Source: Cryptomeria japonica (taxonomy: Eukaryota; Streptophyta; Pinopsida; Cupressales; Cupressaceae). Taken from it: DNA of 64,000 nucleotides. The DNA lies in assembly GCF_030272615.1 (NCBI RefSeq), contig NC_081414.1:824245396-824309395 (forward strand). Direction: 5' to 3'. This document shows positions 45,838 through 56,041 of this stretch, one piece after another. How positions within the stretch are numbered: the first letter of the stretch is position 1; each line of letters opens with the position of its first letter. A program made the position numbers and the translations under genes. The notes below the pieces were generated by a model. That model worked only from the letters and a program-made list of their open reading frames with translations. It did not search any database and was not told the DNA's origin.

Positions 45838-46611
45838 TGTAATGTGTGGGAAAAGTGAATGATGGAGAGATCAAGAGGAAATCTTTTCTTCCCTCCAAGG
45901 AGAGATGAAAGTTTCACTGTGGATTTCCCTTCAAACACTTTATCCACATTACATTTAAAGGAGGGGAAAAGAATTCACCAGATCCAATCTCTAAGGAGAG
46001 AGATTGAATACTAAATGAATTGATAATGGTGTGAAAATGATAAGTTTGTTAGGACCTAGAGGCAACTGAGAGGGAGGGAGGGGGGGTGAATCAGTTGTCT
46101 ATTAATTTCAACCCAATTATAACTTAATTAAACTTGATGCATAATACCGATAAACAAAACTTAATGTCCGTTAACAGTTTAACAATTAATATCAATACCG
46201 GTAAAACTTAATGCATAGAACAGAAAGAGAAACAACATCCACAACACATAACACCAAGATTTGTACGTGGAAACCCTATAAGGGGAAAAACCATGGGGGA
46301 AACCTTACCCACAATCAGATGATACTATTGCAGATAGTATGTGTATACAAATGGGGTCTGCACATGCAGAAAGGCCAACCGCCTAGAGCTCACTGCTCAA
46401 TCACAAAATAGGAGTCACATTGACTACAATTGGATGGTTAAATCCAATGATAATGTACTACTAAAAATAGCATCTTCAATGTTGGATTTAGTACTGGTTA
46501 AGCTCAGATAATCACCTTCATACCTTCCTTGAACCTTCTCTATGGTCTGCTCATATGATCTTCAATATTCGCACATACCATAACCTTTATCTACTCTGCT
46601 CATACCATTCC

Positions 46612-46616
46612 CATAC
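46612..46616. repeat. Element H target-site duplication (left copy; right copy 54493-54497)
   Basis: CATAC lies at both ends of H. The I LTR sequence reads across it. Confidence 0.9.
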
Positions 46617-47860
46617 TCTAGCGTCCTAAACTTGTGACACTTGCAATTTCAACTGCATTTGGGTCTTCACGATGGCGATGCAACATGGAACCTAAATGGA
46701 GACCCCGAAACTTGTTCATGACATCAAAAACTGCATTTTTCCGCACCCTGGCCTGATCCCTCCTTGCACCCTGTTGTCCCGGGAGGTGGGACCATGGCAC
46801 CCAGTGCCCTGGTCCTTCTGGACTAGGGTGCCCAGCACCCTGGTCCCCCAGGACCATGGCGCCCGGCGCCCTGGTCCCTGGCCCTATTTTGGGCCCGGTC
46901 TCTTTTGGGGCTTTGGGTCTTTAAGTTTGCAAATTGGAAAATAATATTTCCTGGTCAGCCTAAGGTCGGGAAAATCAGTCTATCAGCCCTAATTGACAAG
47001 TATATAAACTACATTTCCTCTCCCATTTTGGTAGATGGGAAAAAAGGCGGAAACGATATTCAAACATTCAAGCATTCAAGCATTTCCTTCAAGCAATTGA
47101 GCATTCTAAGTCTCCATTCAAGGCTAAGTGTTGCATTCAAGACAAGGATTCAACCATTGAAGAGGAGATCACATACAACATACAACATACTACATACATT
47201 ACACCTTCGCATGTAAGAATACAAACATTCTTACAACAAGGTATCAATACTTGTTTACATTACAAACATTTACATTTACAGCATTCTCATTTCTTGGTTA
47301 ATTCCAAAACCGGGGTTTGACCTAAAGGCAAACCCCTCATCCCTAACCCCCCAATTGTCCTCTCTTTTCTGTGTGTAGGTTGCAGGTACGCGGCTGTAAT
47401 TGAAGATATGGAATCCTTGTGCAGAGACGAACAGATCCCCCTTCGTTTCGCGGATTTTTCGGAGGATCGTGTGCACGCCGGGCGCCATCTTCCCATCAAC
47501 TTTCACTCAAATTTGCAGGACAGCACCGTCTCAACATTTTACTGCTAATTCCAGGTCCGCAGCTTCATCCCATATCCCTATCTCTGTTTATAAGCGAATC
47601 TTCCCTACTTTACATGCATTCCTAGTTCAATCTTTCTATCTACATTCTTTACAAAAGAGGGTATCCTTGATGTCCTAACCCTTGAAACTCATATAGAATC
47701 GAATCTTTCATTGCGTGGGATTGGATCTTGTGGGTTTCAACCCCTCTTTTGAATGTAAAGTCTCTCCTAAGTGAAAACCATCAACCCTAGTGACTCTCCC
47801 TTCTCTCTCCTTGGAGTTGGGGAGGGGAGAACAACTAGGGTTTGATTTTTCCAATTTACA
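46617..47860 (+). repeat. Element H left LTR (5' LTR)
   Basis: 1,244 bp. The expected TG start reads TC here (TCTAGCGTCC), while the right copy keeps TGTAGCATCC. It holds a GC-rich block at 46797-46880 with one 31-bp unit fewer than the right LTR. Confidence 0.88.
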
Positions 47861-47863
47861 TTT

Positions 47864-47882
47864 TGGTGAACCCGACGTGAAC
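47864..47882 (+). promoter_or_regulatory. Element H primer-binding site
   Basis: TGGTGAACCCGACGTGAAC begins three bases after the LTR. It has the mandatory TGG start but differs from the Met-tRNA site of the copia elements here. I do not assign the tRNA. Confidence 0.65.
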
Positions 47883-49045
47883 ATCCTCATTCTGATTATT
47901 CATGGCTAGATCTGAAAATTTGCTTCCCTAATTATATTTCCATGTTTGATCTTTTGCAAATTTTAGAGGTCAATTGCATAAAAACCCTAAAATTTTCTTT
48001 TTAGTAATTAAACTTGTGAAATGTTTAATTGTTAATGCTTGTTTCAGATCTACCCTTCTATTACAAATTGTCAATTCATATTTGTGCTTTAATTCTGAAA
48101 ATTAAGTGGTTGAATGTCAAAACCCTAATTTTTAAGACCTTCTTGATTCAACCTTTGACTGATAAATTCAATAATCAAAACACCTCCAAATCGACTGTAA
48201 CTTTGGATTCCGCAATAAAATCACAATATCTCTCATCCCTGAAAATTTGGAAAAAAGTTGCGAGGACCGTGTGTACCCCAAGCGCCATCGTCCCCGACAT
48301 TTTTTCTGAAATTTCGGGAGTTAGATCTTACTGTATTTTTCTGCTAAAATCCAGAATTTTGGCTGATTTTATCAATTTTAACACCTTCAAAATTAAAGTC
48401 AAAGTTGATCTAGCGATTGCTTGGATTGAGGCTTCTAATCATTCAAAAATTGTTGAAATTGAAATTTGTATCAAGATTGTGTTTCTTACAGTCCTAAATC
48501 TGAAAAGTGTGTTGGCATTCATTCGAAATTTTAGTGTTTTATTCAAATTTTTGCAATTTGTGACTTTTGAAATTAAGTGTTTAATTGCAACAACCTTGAT
48601 TTCCATTTTCAAAATTTGAATTTTGCATGAAATCGAGTCAACTTTTTAAATTTCGAAACTTGCATTGCTTTCAGTATTCCTTCTAAAATCATAAAATTCA
48701 AAATTTCAGTTTACCTCTCTTTTTCAAAATTCAAATTTTACATTTTTCAACAATCTTGGTAGGGTTCAATTTTGAGATTGCAACTTTAATTTGGCCTATC
48801 TACAGATCGTAAAATCACTCAATTTTTTCAGATTAGCTTTAAAATCATCATAACTTTCATCCTTGAAAATTTTGAAAAAAGTTGCGAGGACCGTGTGCAC
48901 TCCGTTTGCCACGGTCCCGGACATTTTTTCCAAAATTTCGGGAGATTGTCCTGATTGCATTTAACAGCTTAAATCTAGGAGATTGGCTGATTTTATTGAA
49001 ATTTGCTACCTCTAAAATTCAAAATCTTCTCTCTTTCTTTAGTGC
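47883..49045 (+). other. Element H leader with duplicated structured motif
   Basis: A long AT-rich untranslated leader. It holds two copies of an approximately 90-nt unit (48222-48320 and 48848-48944) built around GTTGCGAGGACCGTGTG and GGACATTTTTTC/GACATTTTTTC...TTTCGGGAG. A related sequence lies in both LTRs (TCGGAGGATCGTGTGCACGC). The open frame at 48029-48619 is probably fortuitous. Confidence 0.6.
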
Positions 49046-51046
49046 ATGAGTTTTACAACAATAAGCCCTACTTACACTATTCCCGTTAGACGAAGCCTTA
49101 GAATTAAGTCTTTCCAAGGTGTAATTGCCGAGGAGATGGAACCTAATTTGAATGGCCTTTTTAACGAGGACATGGGTAATTCCTCTAATCCTCTTAATGA
49201 TGAAGAAGCTCTCCATGAGGTTTCTATAGATCAACTTTCAAAATTGGATAACCAATTTGATGATTTTCGACAATGGATGTCTCAAGAATACCCCGATAGT
49301 CAAGCTCTTTCATTAATTGAGGGTCTAAAACGTATGGTTCAAAGTGATAAAAATGGAATTGATATTTTGCGTGGTATTGCACACATTGTGGATTCGAATG
49401 TGATGCCTATGAAAAGTTGTGCCGAAACCTTAGGTTATACACAACCTCCTACTCAAGTTAATCATTCTATTCCTTTGATGACTCCTATTGCTAGTATACC
49501 TACTTTTACATCAAACATAATGACTACTTCAATACAAGACATTCCTCCTATGATCACTAGTCATGGGGGCAATCCTTCTTCTTCAATCAATCCTCTTCCT
49601 TCATTCAATCCAACTTCTTCATTCATTCCTTCAATGAGTGTCCCTATTTCACAAATAAACATGATGCAAGGGGGCAATTCATTTAACCCTTCCATTCCTC
49701 CTTGTAGTGTTCCTCCTTTCCAATCATCTCCTATGACTAACTATCATAGTGTCCCACCACCTTACTCTCTACCTTCTTTCAATAACATAACACATCCATC
49801 ACAATCTAACACGTCTAATATGAGCTCTTCGACTGAAGCGACCATTAACAATCTTGCACAAACTGTCTCTTCTTTACAGCAACAAATTGCCTCTATGAAT
49901 CAATCTAAGTTTAGTATGCCCACATTTGATGTTGCGAGCCCACTTTCTCTTGACATTGTTCAAGCTATCCCCCCTAAACATGTTGAAATTCCGCATTTGG
50001 AGCTTTATAATGGTAAGGGTGATCCTCTAACACATGTTAAGACCTTTCAAACAATATGTACCGATTTTGCTTATGACCAAAGGTTGCTTGCAAAACTGTT
50101 TACTAGAACATTAAGAGATAAAGCCCTAAAATGGTATTGCTCATTGCCTTCTTATTCTATTACTTCTTTCGAACAATTGGCAAATGCTTTTATTCAACAA
50201 TTTCAAAACAATATAAGTCCTAAAGTTACTTTGATTGATTTAATGCATTGTAAACAAGGTGTTAAAGAAAAAGAGACTGATTTCATTGGTAGATATAAGC
50301 ATTTGTATGCTCAGATTTCTTTTCGAGTGCCTGACAATGATATTCAAAGAATCTTTATTTCTAATTTACAAAAAGATATTAGAGAAAAACTCTTGTTTTC
50401 TGAGTTTACTTCTTTCCAACAGTTGTGTGCGACTCTTCACAATTATCAACTGACTGTGAGTCAAATGGAACAAGCAAATCCTATGGCTCCGAGTGATAAG
50501 GGTGATAGTAGTCAACAACCATTTGGGAAGTTTAAACCGAACAGAGAGTCCATTAAATTCAATGAACACATCATCAACAACAATGTGAATGCGGCATCAG
50601 GTGTGCCTCCTATTTCTAATTTTTTCAAGAAAGAAAGAAAGTTTACTCCTTTGAATGAATCATTGCATAGTATTATGAATAAGTTATTGGAACAAAATGT
50701 GCTTACTCTTCCTCCTATAAGGCAAATAGATCCTGCAAAGATTAATTCACCCTATTTTGATAACAAATCTTTTTGTCAATTTCATCGTCATCCTGGGCAT
50801 GATACTGAAAAATGTTTTGCTTTAAAGGGTAAAATTCAAGATTTGATTGATAATAATACTATCTCTGTTTCTAGTGTGAATGATAAAGGCAACACATCTG
50901 TAGCTCCTCCTAACCAAAATCTTCAGATTTTTACTGATCCATTACCTTCTCATACCTCTAATGTGATTGATACTAATGATTCCTCTGTCTCACCTGATGA
51001 TCTTGTGTCTATGACTCCGAATGTGATTAACTTTGTAGAGCAGTAG
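49046..51046 (+). CDS. Element H Gag polyprotein
   Basis: An uninterrupted 666-codon frame from an ATG at 49046. Residues 1-130 are a mixed N-terminal region. Residues 130-290 are low complexity, rich in Ser, Pro, Thr and Asn. Residues 310-470 are the Retrotrans_gag-type capsid domain (LELYNGKGDPLTHVKTFQT, LRDKALKWYCSLP, FEQLANAFIQQFQ, MHCKQGVKEKETDFIGRYKH). Near residue 576 is a histidine/cysteine motif, CQFHRHPGHDTEKC, of the Athila/Tat type, followed by LIDNN. It assembles the virus-like particle. The frame is intact, unlike every copia Gag here. It ends at TAG 51044-51046 and reads on in the same phase. Confidence 0.88.
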   Translation: MSFTTISPTYTIPVRRSLRIKSFQGVIAEEMEPNLNGLFNEDMGNSSNPLNDEEALHEVSIDQLSKLDNQFDDFRQWMSQEYPDSQALSLIEGLKRMVQSDKNGIDILRGIAHIVDSNVMPMKSCAETLGYTQPPTQVNHSIPLMTPIASIPTFTSNIMTTSIQDIPPMITSHGGNPSSSINPLPSFNPTSSFIPSMSVPISQINMMQGGNSFNPSIPPCSVPPFQSSPMTNYHSVPPPYSLPSFNNITHPSQSNTSNMSSSTEATINNLAQTVSSLQQQIASMNQSKFSMPTFDVASPLSLDIVQAIPPKHVEIPHLELYNGKGDPLTHVKTFQTICTDFAYDQRLLAKLFTRTLRDKALKWYCSLPSYSITSFEQLANAFIQQFQNNISPKVTLIDLMHCKQGVKEKETDFIGRYKHLYAQISFRVPDNDIQRIFISNLQKDIREKLLFSEFTSFQQLCATLHNYQLTVSQMEQANPMAPSDKGDSSQQPFGKFKPNRESIKFNEHIINNNVNAASGVPPISNFFKKERKFTPLNESLHSIMNKLLEQNVLTLPPIRQIDPAKINSPYFDNKSFCQFHRHPGHDTEKCFALKGKIQDLIDNNTISVSSVNDKGNTSVAPPNQNLQIFTDPLPSHTSNVIDTNDSSVSPDDLVSMTPNVINFVEQ

Positions 51047-52168
51047 AAAATCCCTAAAGAACCTTCCATCACCTTTGATTCTAGTGAAACTATCAGGGCA
51101 CCTGATGGTCCTTTATATATAGTTGCAAAAGTAAAGAATACACCTTGCCGTGGAGTGCTTATTGATCCTTCTTGTATGGTTAATATCATTACTAAAGAAT
51201 TTCTTTTTACTTTGCAATTGAATCAAGTGATCTATGATGAAACAAATGTGGTTGTGAAACTATTTGATGCATTTTCTTCTCCTGCAATTGGTTCTATTAC
51301 ATTACCTATTGAGGTCCATAACAAATCCCTTGATGTGGACTTTGCTATTATTCCATCATCCGAACAATTTCGTGTGAAGCTAGGCTATCCTTGGCTATCT
51401 TCCATGAAAGCTATTGCTTCTCCTATTCACAAGTGTTTGAAATTTCCCCATAATGGTGAAGTTGTTACTATCAATCATAGTCTGTTTAAACCAGTTGAAA
51501 GAACTTATAGTGTTCCTATTGATTACTTTTGGCCTAAACAATTCCAATCTCTTCCTCCGCGAAGTGATCATCTTTTCAAATCTTATCAAAAGTGGAAAAA
51601 AGAAATGATCCTATCTCTAAGTGAACCTAGAACACCCAAACTTGACATTCCTATCGTTCTTGAGAAGGAAGTTCTTCCTTTGAAAGATAAAACTAATGTC
51701 TTTCCTCAAGAAGATTCCCAACCCATTCCTATGAATGTGACTATGCCTATATCTAATAAACTTCCTAAAAGTAGACCTATACCTCCTCGTCATGATGGAC
51801 TTGGTCTCCTTCCTAAACCAAATATTCCTCCCTTATATGGAGCAGTTCCTCCTCCTTCCTCTTATGGAGAGAAGAGACCTTCCTCTTCTCCTATTATTCA
51901 ACCTAAGAGACCACAACCTAAACACCCAAGTGATAAGGATGAGAACATTCCTCCTCCTCAATCTTCTCAACTTCCTACTAAGACTAGACGGAATCGTTCT
52001 GCACGTGAACACCGACGAAAGTGTCGTCTTAGAGCTCAGGCAGCTGCTTCTCAAACTTTGCAATCCCCAAAAACACCTTCAGCCAGTATTATCCCATTTT
52101 CTCCTCAGCTGACGATTGAGCTGAAATCTCCTAAACATAAGATGCATGATGGTCTTGATCCTGTGTGA
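51047..52168 (+). CDS. Element H protease-like domain and proline-rich linker
   Basis: Same phase as Gag, after a single TAG. It reads GPLYIVAKVKNTPCRGVLID, PSCMVNIITKEFLFTL, LPIEVHNKSLDVDFAIIPS, then LGYPWLSSMKAIASPIHKCL (the LG-x-PW-L element typical of Tat/Ogre proteases). The catalytic D-[ST/G]-G reads D-P-S, so activity is doubtful. Then comes a Pro/Lys/Arg-rich linker (PIPPRHDGLGLLPKPNIPPL and PTKTRRNRSAREHRRKCRLR). It ends at a TGA at 52166-52168. Element J carries a relative of the linker. Confidence 0.8.
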   Translation, partial: KIPKEPSITFDSSETIRAPDGPLYIVAKVKNTPCRGVLIDPSCMVNIITKEFLFTLQLNQVIYDETNVVVKLFDAFSSPAIGSITLPIEVHNKSLDVDFAIIPSSEQFRVKLGYPWLSSMKAIASPIHKCLKFPHNGEVVTINHSLFKPVERTYSVPIDYFWPKQFQSLPPRSDHLFKSYQKWKKEMILSLSEPRTPKLDIPIVLEKEVLPLKDKTNVFPQEDSQPIPMNVTMPISNKLPKSRPIPPRHDGLGLLPKPNIPPLYGAVPPPSSYGEKRPSSSPIIQPKRPQPKHPSDKDENIPPPQSSQLPTKTRRNRSAREHRRKCRLRAQAAASQTLQSPKTPSASIIPFSPQLTIELKSPKHKMHDGLDPV

Positions 52169-52432
52169 GTTAAAGATCCTATTTTTATAAATCTTGATGA
52201 TGATATAGATGAAAATGTTATTCATGATGAAAATGCTACTCCTGTACATTCTGATAGTGAATATGTTGATGTTGATAACCATCTATCTAACGAATTTTCT
52301 AAAGCACTTATCCTAGCTCCTAGACAAAAACAACGTGGCTCGGAACATGAACATAGCCCTTGTTTGGATCTTGTGATAGCTCCATCTGCTGTGTTGGATG
52401 TTCCTCCTCTAGCATGTTTCCTACCTTCCTGA
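52169..52432 (+). pseudogene. Element H C-terminal conserved region
   Basis: It continues in phase after the TGA: DSEYVDVDNHLSNEFSKALI then LAPRQKQRGSEHEHSPCLDL and PPLACFLPS, ending in TGA. Element J encodes YEYVDVDKHLLVEFAKTLIL and HEHSLCSNLL. The conservation between H and J shows this is genuine coding sequence of the family. I do not recognise the domain. Confidence 0.65.
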
Positions 52433-53217
52433 AATATTGATCAGCAAGATCGGGGGGTAGATGACGTGCTAGACTAGTTCATTAGCATAGCAGATTCTCT
52501 CCTCCTCTCTTTTATGACTTCTTCTATGTGTTATTCTCATTCTTCTATTCGTTGTCCTTAGTGTTGTCTACTTGAGGACGATGCAAAACATTGAGATCTC
52601 TTTTGGTCTCTCTCATGTTGACTCAAAAGACACATGTGTTCCCTTCTTCTAGGTGACCTTCCTTGATTGGGGAATGAAGAACAATTATGCATACATACAT
52701 ATGATATACATGAATTATCATATAGCATACTGACCCCGAGGAAAGCAAAGTCACCTCTTGCTTTGTGTTTTGTGTCTATTATCCTTGGGCTTATCTCACA
52801 CTTGGGGGCTAAATCCTTGTGATAACGTGCTCCTTTCTCATTTCTTATATGTATCACTACCTTAAAGCAATCACCCCCGGTGAGGCGTGTGTGATCGCTT
52901 TAACGTAGGGGGGCATACATCCCGTCCATATCTTTTCAAGATACTTGAAAATTATTTGACAAATTTAACTTTGCCTTGAAAATTTTTGATATCTTTGTTG
53001 CATGAATCATAGTGAGGGAACCTTACTACTGACAGTCATGGTTCTCCCTCATGATCTTCCCTTTTAGTTTGTCAATCAAAGTCGTAAGATCCTTAGTCCA
53101 CTAGGGGCTTGGTGTATCTTGCCTCCTTGACGTGGTGAAAGTTTTTCAATGTTGTTTCCTTGTACTTTATCGGAAGTATGAGCGTACGCTTATACTCCCG
53201 CTAAAGTGGGGGCTAAA
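52433..53217 (+). other. Element H 3' non-coding region and polypurine tract
   Basis: No complete frame. It contains a segment parallel to 56380-56700 of J (CTTGAGGACGATGCAAAACA / CCAAAGTCACCTC-type text). It ends with the polypurine tract at 53204-53217, AAGTGGGGGCTAAA, right before the LTR. Confidence 0.7.
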
Positions 53218-54492
53218 TGTAGCATCCTAAAATTGCGACACTTGCAATTTCAACTACATTTGGGTCTTCACGATGGCGATGCAACACGGAACCTGAATGG
53301 AGACCCTGAAACTTGTTCATGACATCAAAAACTGCATTTTTCCGCACCCTGGCCTGATCCCTCCTTGCACCCTGCTGTCCCGGGAGGTGGGACCATGGCG
53401 CCCAGCGCCCTGGTCCTTCTAGACTAGGGCGCCCAGCGCCCTGGTCCTTCTGGACTAGGGTGCCCAGCGCCCTGGTCCCCCAGGACCATGGCGCCCAGCG
53501 CCCTGGTCCCTGGCCCTATTTTGGGCCCGGTCTCTTTTGGGGTTTCGGGTCTTTAAGTTTGCAAATTGGAAAATAATATTTCCTGGTCAGCCTAAGGTTG
53601 GTAAAATCAGTCTATCAGCCCTAATTGACAAATATATAATCTACATTTCCTCTCCCATTTTGGTAGATGGAAAAAAAGGCGGAAACGATATTCAAACATT
53701 CAAGCATTCAAGCATTTCCTTCAAGCAATTGAGCATTCTAAGTCTCCATTCAAGGCTAAGTGTTGCATTCAAGACAAGGATTCAACCATTGAAGAGGAGA
53801 TCACATACAACATACAACATACTACATACATTACACCTTCGCATGTAAGAATACAAACATTCTTACAACAAGGTATCAGTACTTATTTACATTACAAACA
53901 TTTACATTTACAGCATTCTCATTTCTTGGTTAATTCCAAAACCGGGGTTTGACCTAAAGGCAAACCCCTCATCCCTAACCCCCCAATCATCCTCTCTTTT
54001 CTGTGTGTAGGTTGCAGGTACGTGGCTGTAATTGAAGATCTGGAATCCTTGTGCAGAGACGAACAGATCCCCCTTCGTTTCGCGGATTTTTCGGAGGACC
54101 GTGTGCACGCCGGGCGCCATCGTCCCGTGAACTTTCACTCAAATTTGCAGGACAGCACCGTCTCGACATTTTACTGCTAATTCTAGGTCCGCAGCTTCAT
54201 CCCATATCCCTATCTCTGTTTATAAGCGAATCTTCCCTACTTTACATGCATTCCTAGTTCAATCTTTCTATCTACATTCTTTACAAAAGAGGGTATCCTT
54301 GATGTCCTAACCCTTGAAACTCATATAGAATCCAATATTGCATTGCATGGGATTGGATCTTGTGGGTTTCAACCCCTCTTTTGAATGTAAAGTCTCTCCT
54401 AAGTGAAAACCATCAACCCTAGTGACTCTCCCTTCTCTCTCCTTGGAGTTGGGGAGGGTAGAACAACTAGGGTTCGATTTTTCCGCTTTACA
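53218..54492 (+). repeat. Element H right LTR (3' LTR)
   Basis: 1,275 bp, TGTAGCATCC...CCGCTTTACA. It is longer than the left copy by 31 bp, one unit of the GC-rich repeat at about 53398-53513 (GCGCCCAGCGCCCTGGTCC...). Confidence 0.9.
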
Positions 54493-56026
54493 CATACCTA
54501 TCATATATTATCTCACAAATGAGACCTTATATATATACCAAAACCTAAGACCAAATGTGTAGGTCAGCTCACTTAAGAATATTACAATTAAATCAATTAC
54601 AAATGAATCAAGATGTGATGCATCATGTCAACTCAATACATTTACAATAATAACCAATCAATAAATCATCTCCATAATGTGTCGTGCTGATCTGGAATAG
54701 ATAATGCATGCCGGTCCATAACCTAGACCAATTTATCGATAACAACAAATATGTCAAACCGATTAGACCAATAACCATAACACCAAAACAAAGTATCCAA
54801 ACCATGTCTTCGACATAACCAAGTGATCTCCAGATCATAACAGATCATCCTCGGTGCTGGTAAACAATATAACCTGTCGGTGAGTGATATATCGGTGACT
54901 GTGCATAAGTCACTGAACATGCCAGTGATCATAATATGTTGGTTCAACATAACCAAAGATCTCCAAAAGGATAAGTGTTGATAAGTGTTGACATCAATGA
55001 CAAAACCATTGCAACACATCCATAATACCAACAAAATTAACTCCTCTTTTAGAATGGAAGATGGTTGAAGTATGTGTATTTTGAGACTAAGTGTAAAAGA
55101 GGCAAATAACTGATTATAATTCGAGATAGAAGCGTGGGATGAAGTTGTGCACCTAGATCTGGATATAATATGTCAAGATGATGTCACCCTATGAATTTGA
55201 GGAAAAATTACCAGGATCATGTTGAAAGTGCACACGGTCCTTCAAAAAATCCGCGGAACGAAAAGGGTTTTTCGGCCTTTGTGAATGGAGTCCAAATATG
55301 AAAGTACAACTGCACACTTGCAACCTACACATAGAAAAGAGAGGAAAAGGGGTTGGGATTGGGGGTTTGCCTTCAGGTCAAACCCCATTTTTGAAATTAA
55401 CCAAATGATGAAAGAAATTACTTGCAAAAAAATGTAAATGAAAGAGTGAAATGTAAATCACCTCAAGGGAGGGTGCAATTGGAATGCAGATATAATTGCT
55501 TGTGTGTAGTTGAATGTTGAAAGGGATCTCCTCTTCAATGGTTGAATTCTTGACTTGAATGCAACACCTAGCCTTCAAGGGAGATTTGAGATGCTCAGTG
55601 CTTGAAAAGGATGCTTGAATGCTTGAATGCTCTTGAATGCTTAATCTCATGTATCCAAACCTATCACTTGTTTAACTTATGCAATGAGAGGAAAAAAGAA
55701 ACATATATTCATCAATTAGGGTTACTGGATTGATTTCTTTTGTTATAGGTCGACACAGGGAAGGCTTTCCTGCTCAAAATGCAAAGCCCAATGCGCAATT
55801 TGAAAGGAGGGGCCCTAAGATAGGGGAGGAACAGGGGCACCACGCCCCTGTCTTGCCCTTTTCTCAAGACATGAAGTAAGTTTAGGCCATGCGGGGGGGC
55901 ATAAAAGGTGCAGTTTTGGGGATGAGCAACTCTTGGGTCTTCGATCAGGATTGGGAATTTAGTTTGCCAATGTGAGGACCCTAATGTGGTAAAAAATCCC
56001 AAGGGTCACAATTTTATGACACTACA

Positions 56027-56041
56027 TTTAGCCCCCACTTT
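56027..56041 (-). promoter_or_regulatory. Element J polypurine tract
   Basis: The minus strand reads AAGTGGGGGCTAAA next to the LTR start TGTAGTGTC. It is identical to the H tract. Confidence 0.8.

Larger units (their letters stand above)
46617..54492 (+). mobile_element. Element H: non-autonomous gypsy-type LTR element with Gag and protease only
   Basis: 7.88 kb, plus strand. LTRs 46617-47860 and 53218-54492, TSD CATAC, primer site from 47864 and polypurine tract at 53204-53217. It encodes a 666-codon Gag and a protease-like frame, then a conserved tail. It has no RT, RNase H or integrase in about 5.3 kb of internal sequence. It fits the TR-GAG class (LTR elements with Gag but no pol) and would need RT and integrase from a related autonomous element. 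It is the youngest insertion in the right half. Confidence 0.88.
46047..55033 (-). repeat. Solo LTR I (copia B family), split by element H
   Basis: 46047-46616 plus 54498-55033 gives about 1.1 kb and aligns with the B LTR from TGTTAGGACC to ATACCAACA, with no internal region. Flanks AAGTT (46042-46046) and AAATT (55034-55038) are a 5-bp duplication with one G-to-A change. This is the outcome of LTR-LTR recombination. Confidence 0.85.
45838..56026 (-). repeat. Element J 3' LTR, split by solo LTR I and element H
   Basis: The two pieces, 45838-46046 and 55034-56026, together make about 1.2 kb, TGTAATGTGTGGG...GACACTACA on the plus strand. Several landmarks match H's LTR read backwards (CCAAGGAGAGA..., CACAAGATCCAATC-type and TCCGCGGAACGAAAAGGG-type phrases). 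A polypurine tract at 56027-56041 follows, so this is J's 3' LTR on the minus strand. Confidence 0.75.

Noticed and set aside
46047-46616. A second full-length copia B element
   Set aside because: No internal region, primer site or pol follows; the LTR simply resumes after H, so it is a solo LTR.
48029-48619. 196-codon plus-strand frame in the H leader
   Set aside because: It lies in the untranslated leader, has biased AT-rich composition, overlaps the duplicated motif and has no domain.
51792-52112. Leu-rich frame overlapping the H protease linker
   Set aside because: A shadow of the proline-rich linker in another frame; the in-phase frame is the one conserved with J.
53537-53848. 103-codon frame in the H LTRs (also at 46905-47216)
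   Set aside because: The same frame occurs in both LTRs because they are copies; composition is LTR-like and no domain is seen.
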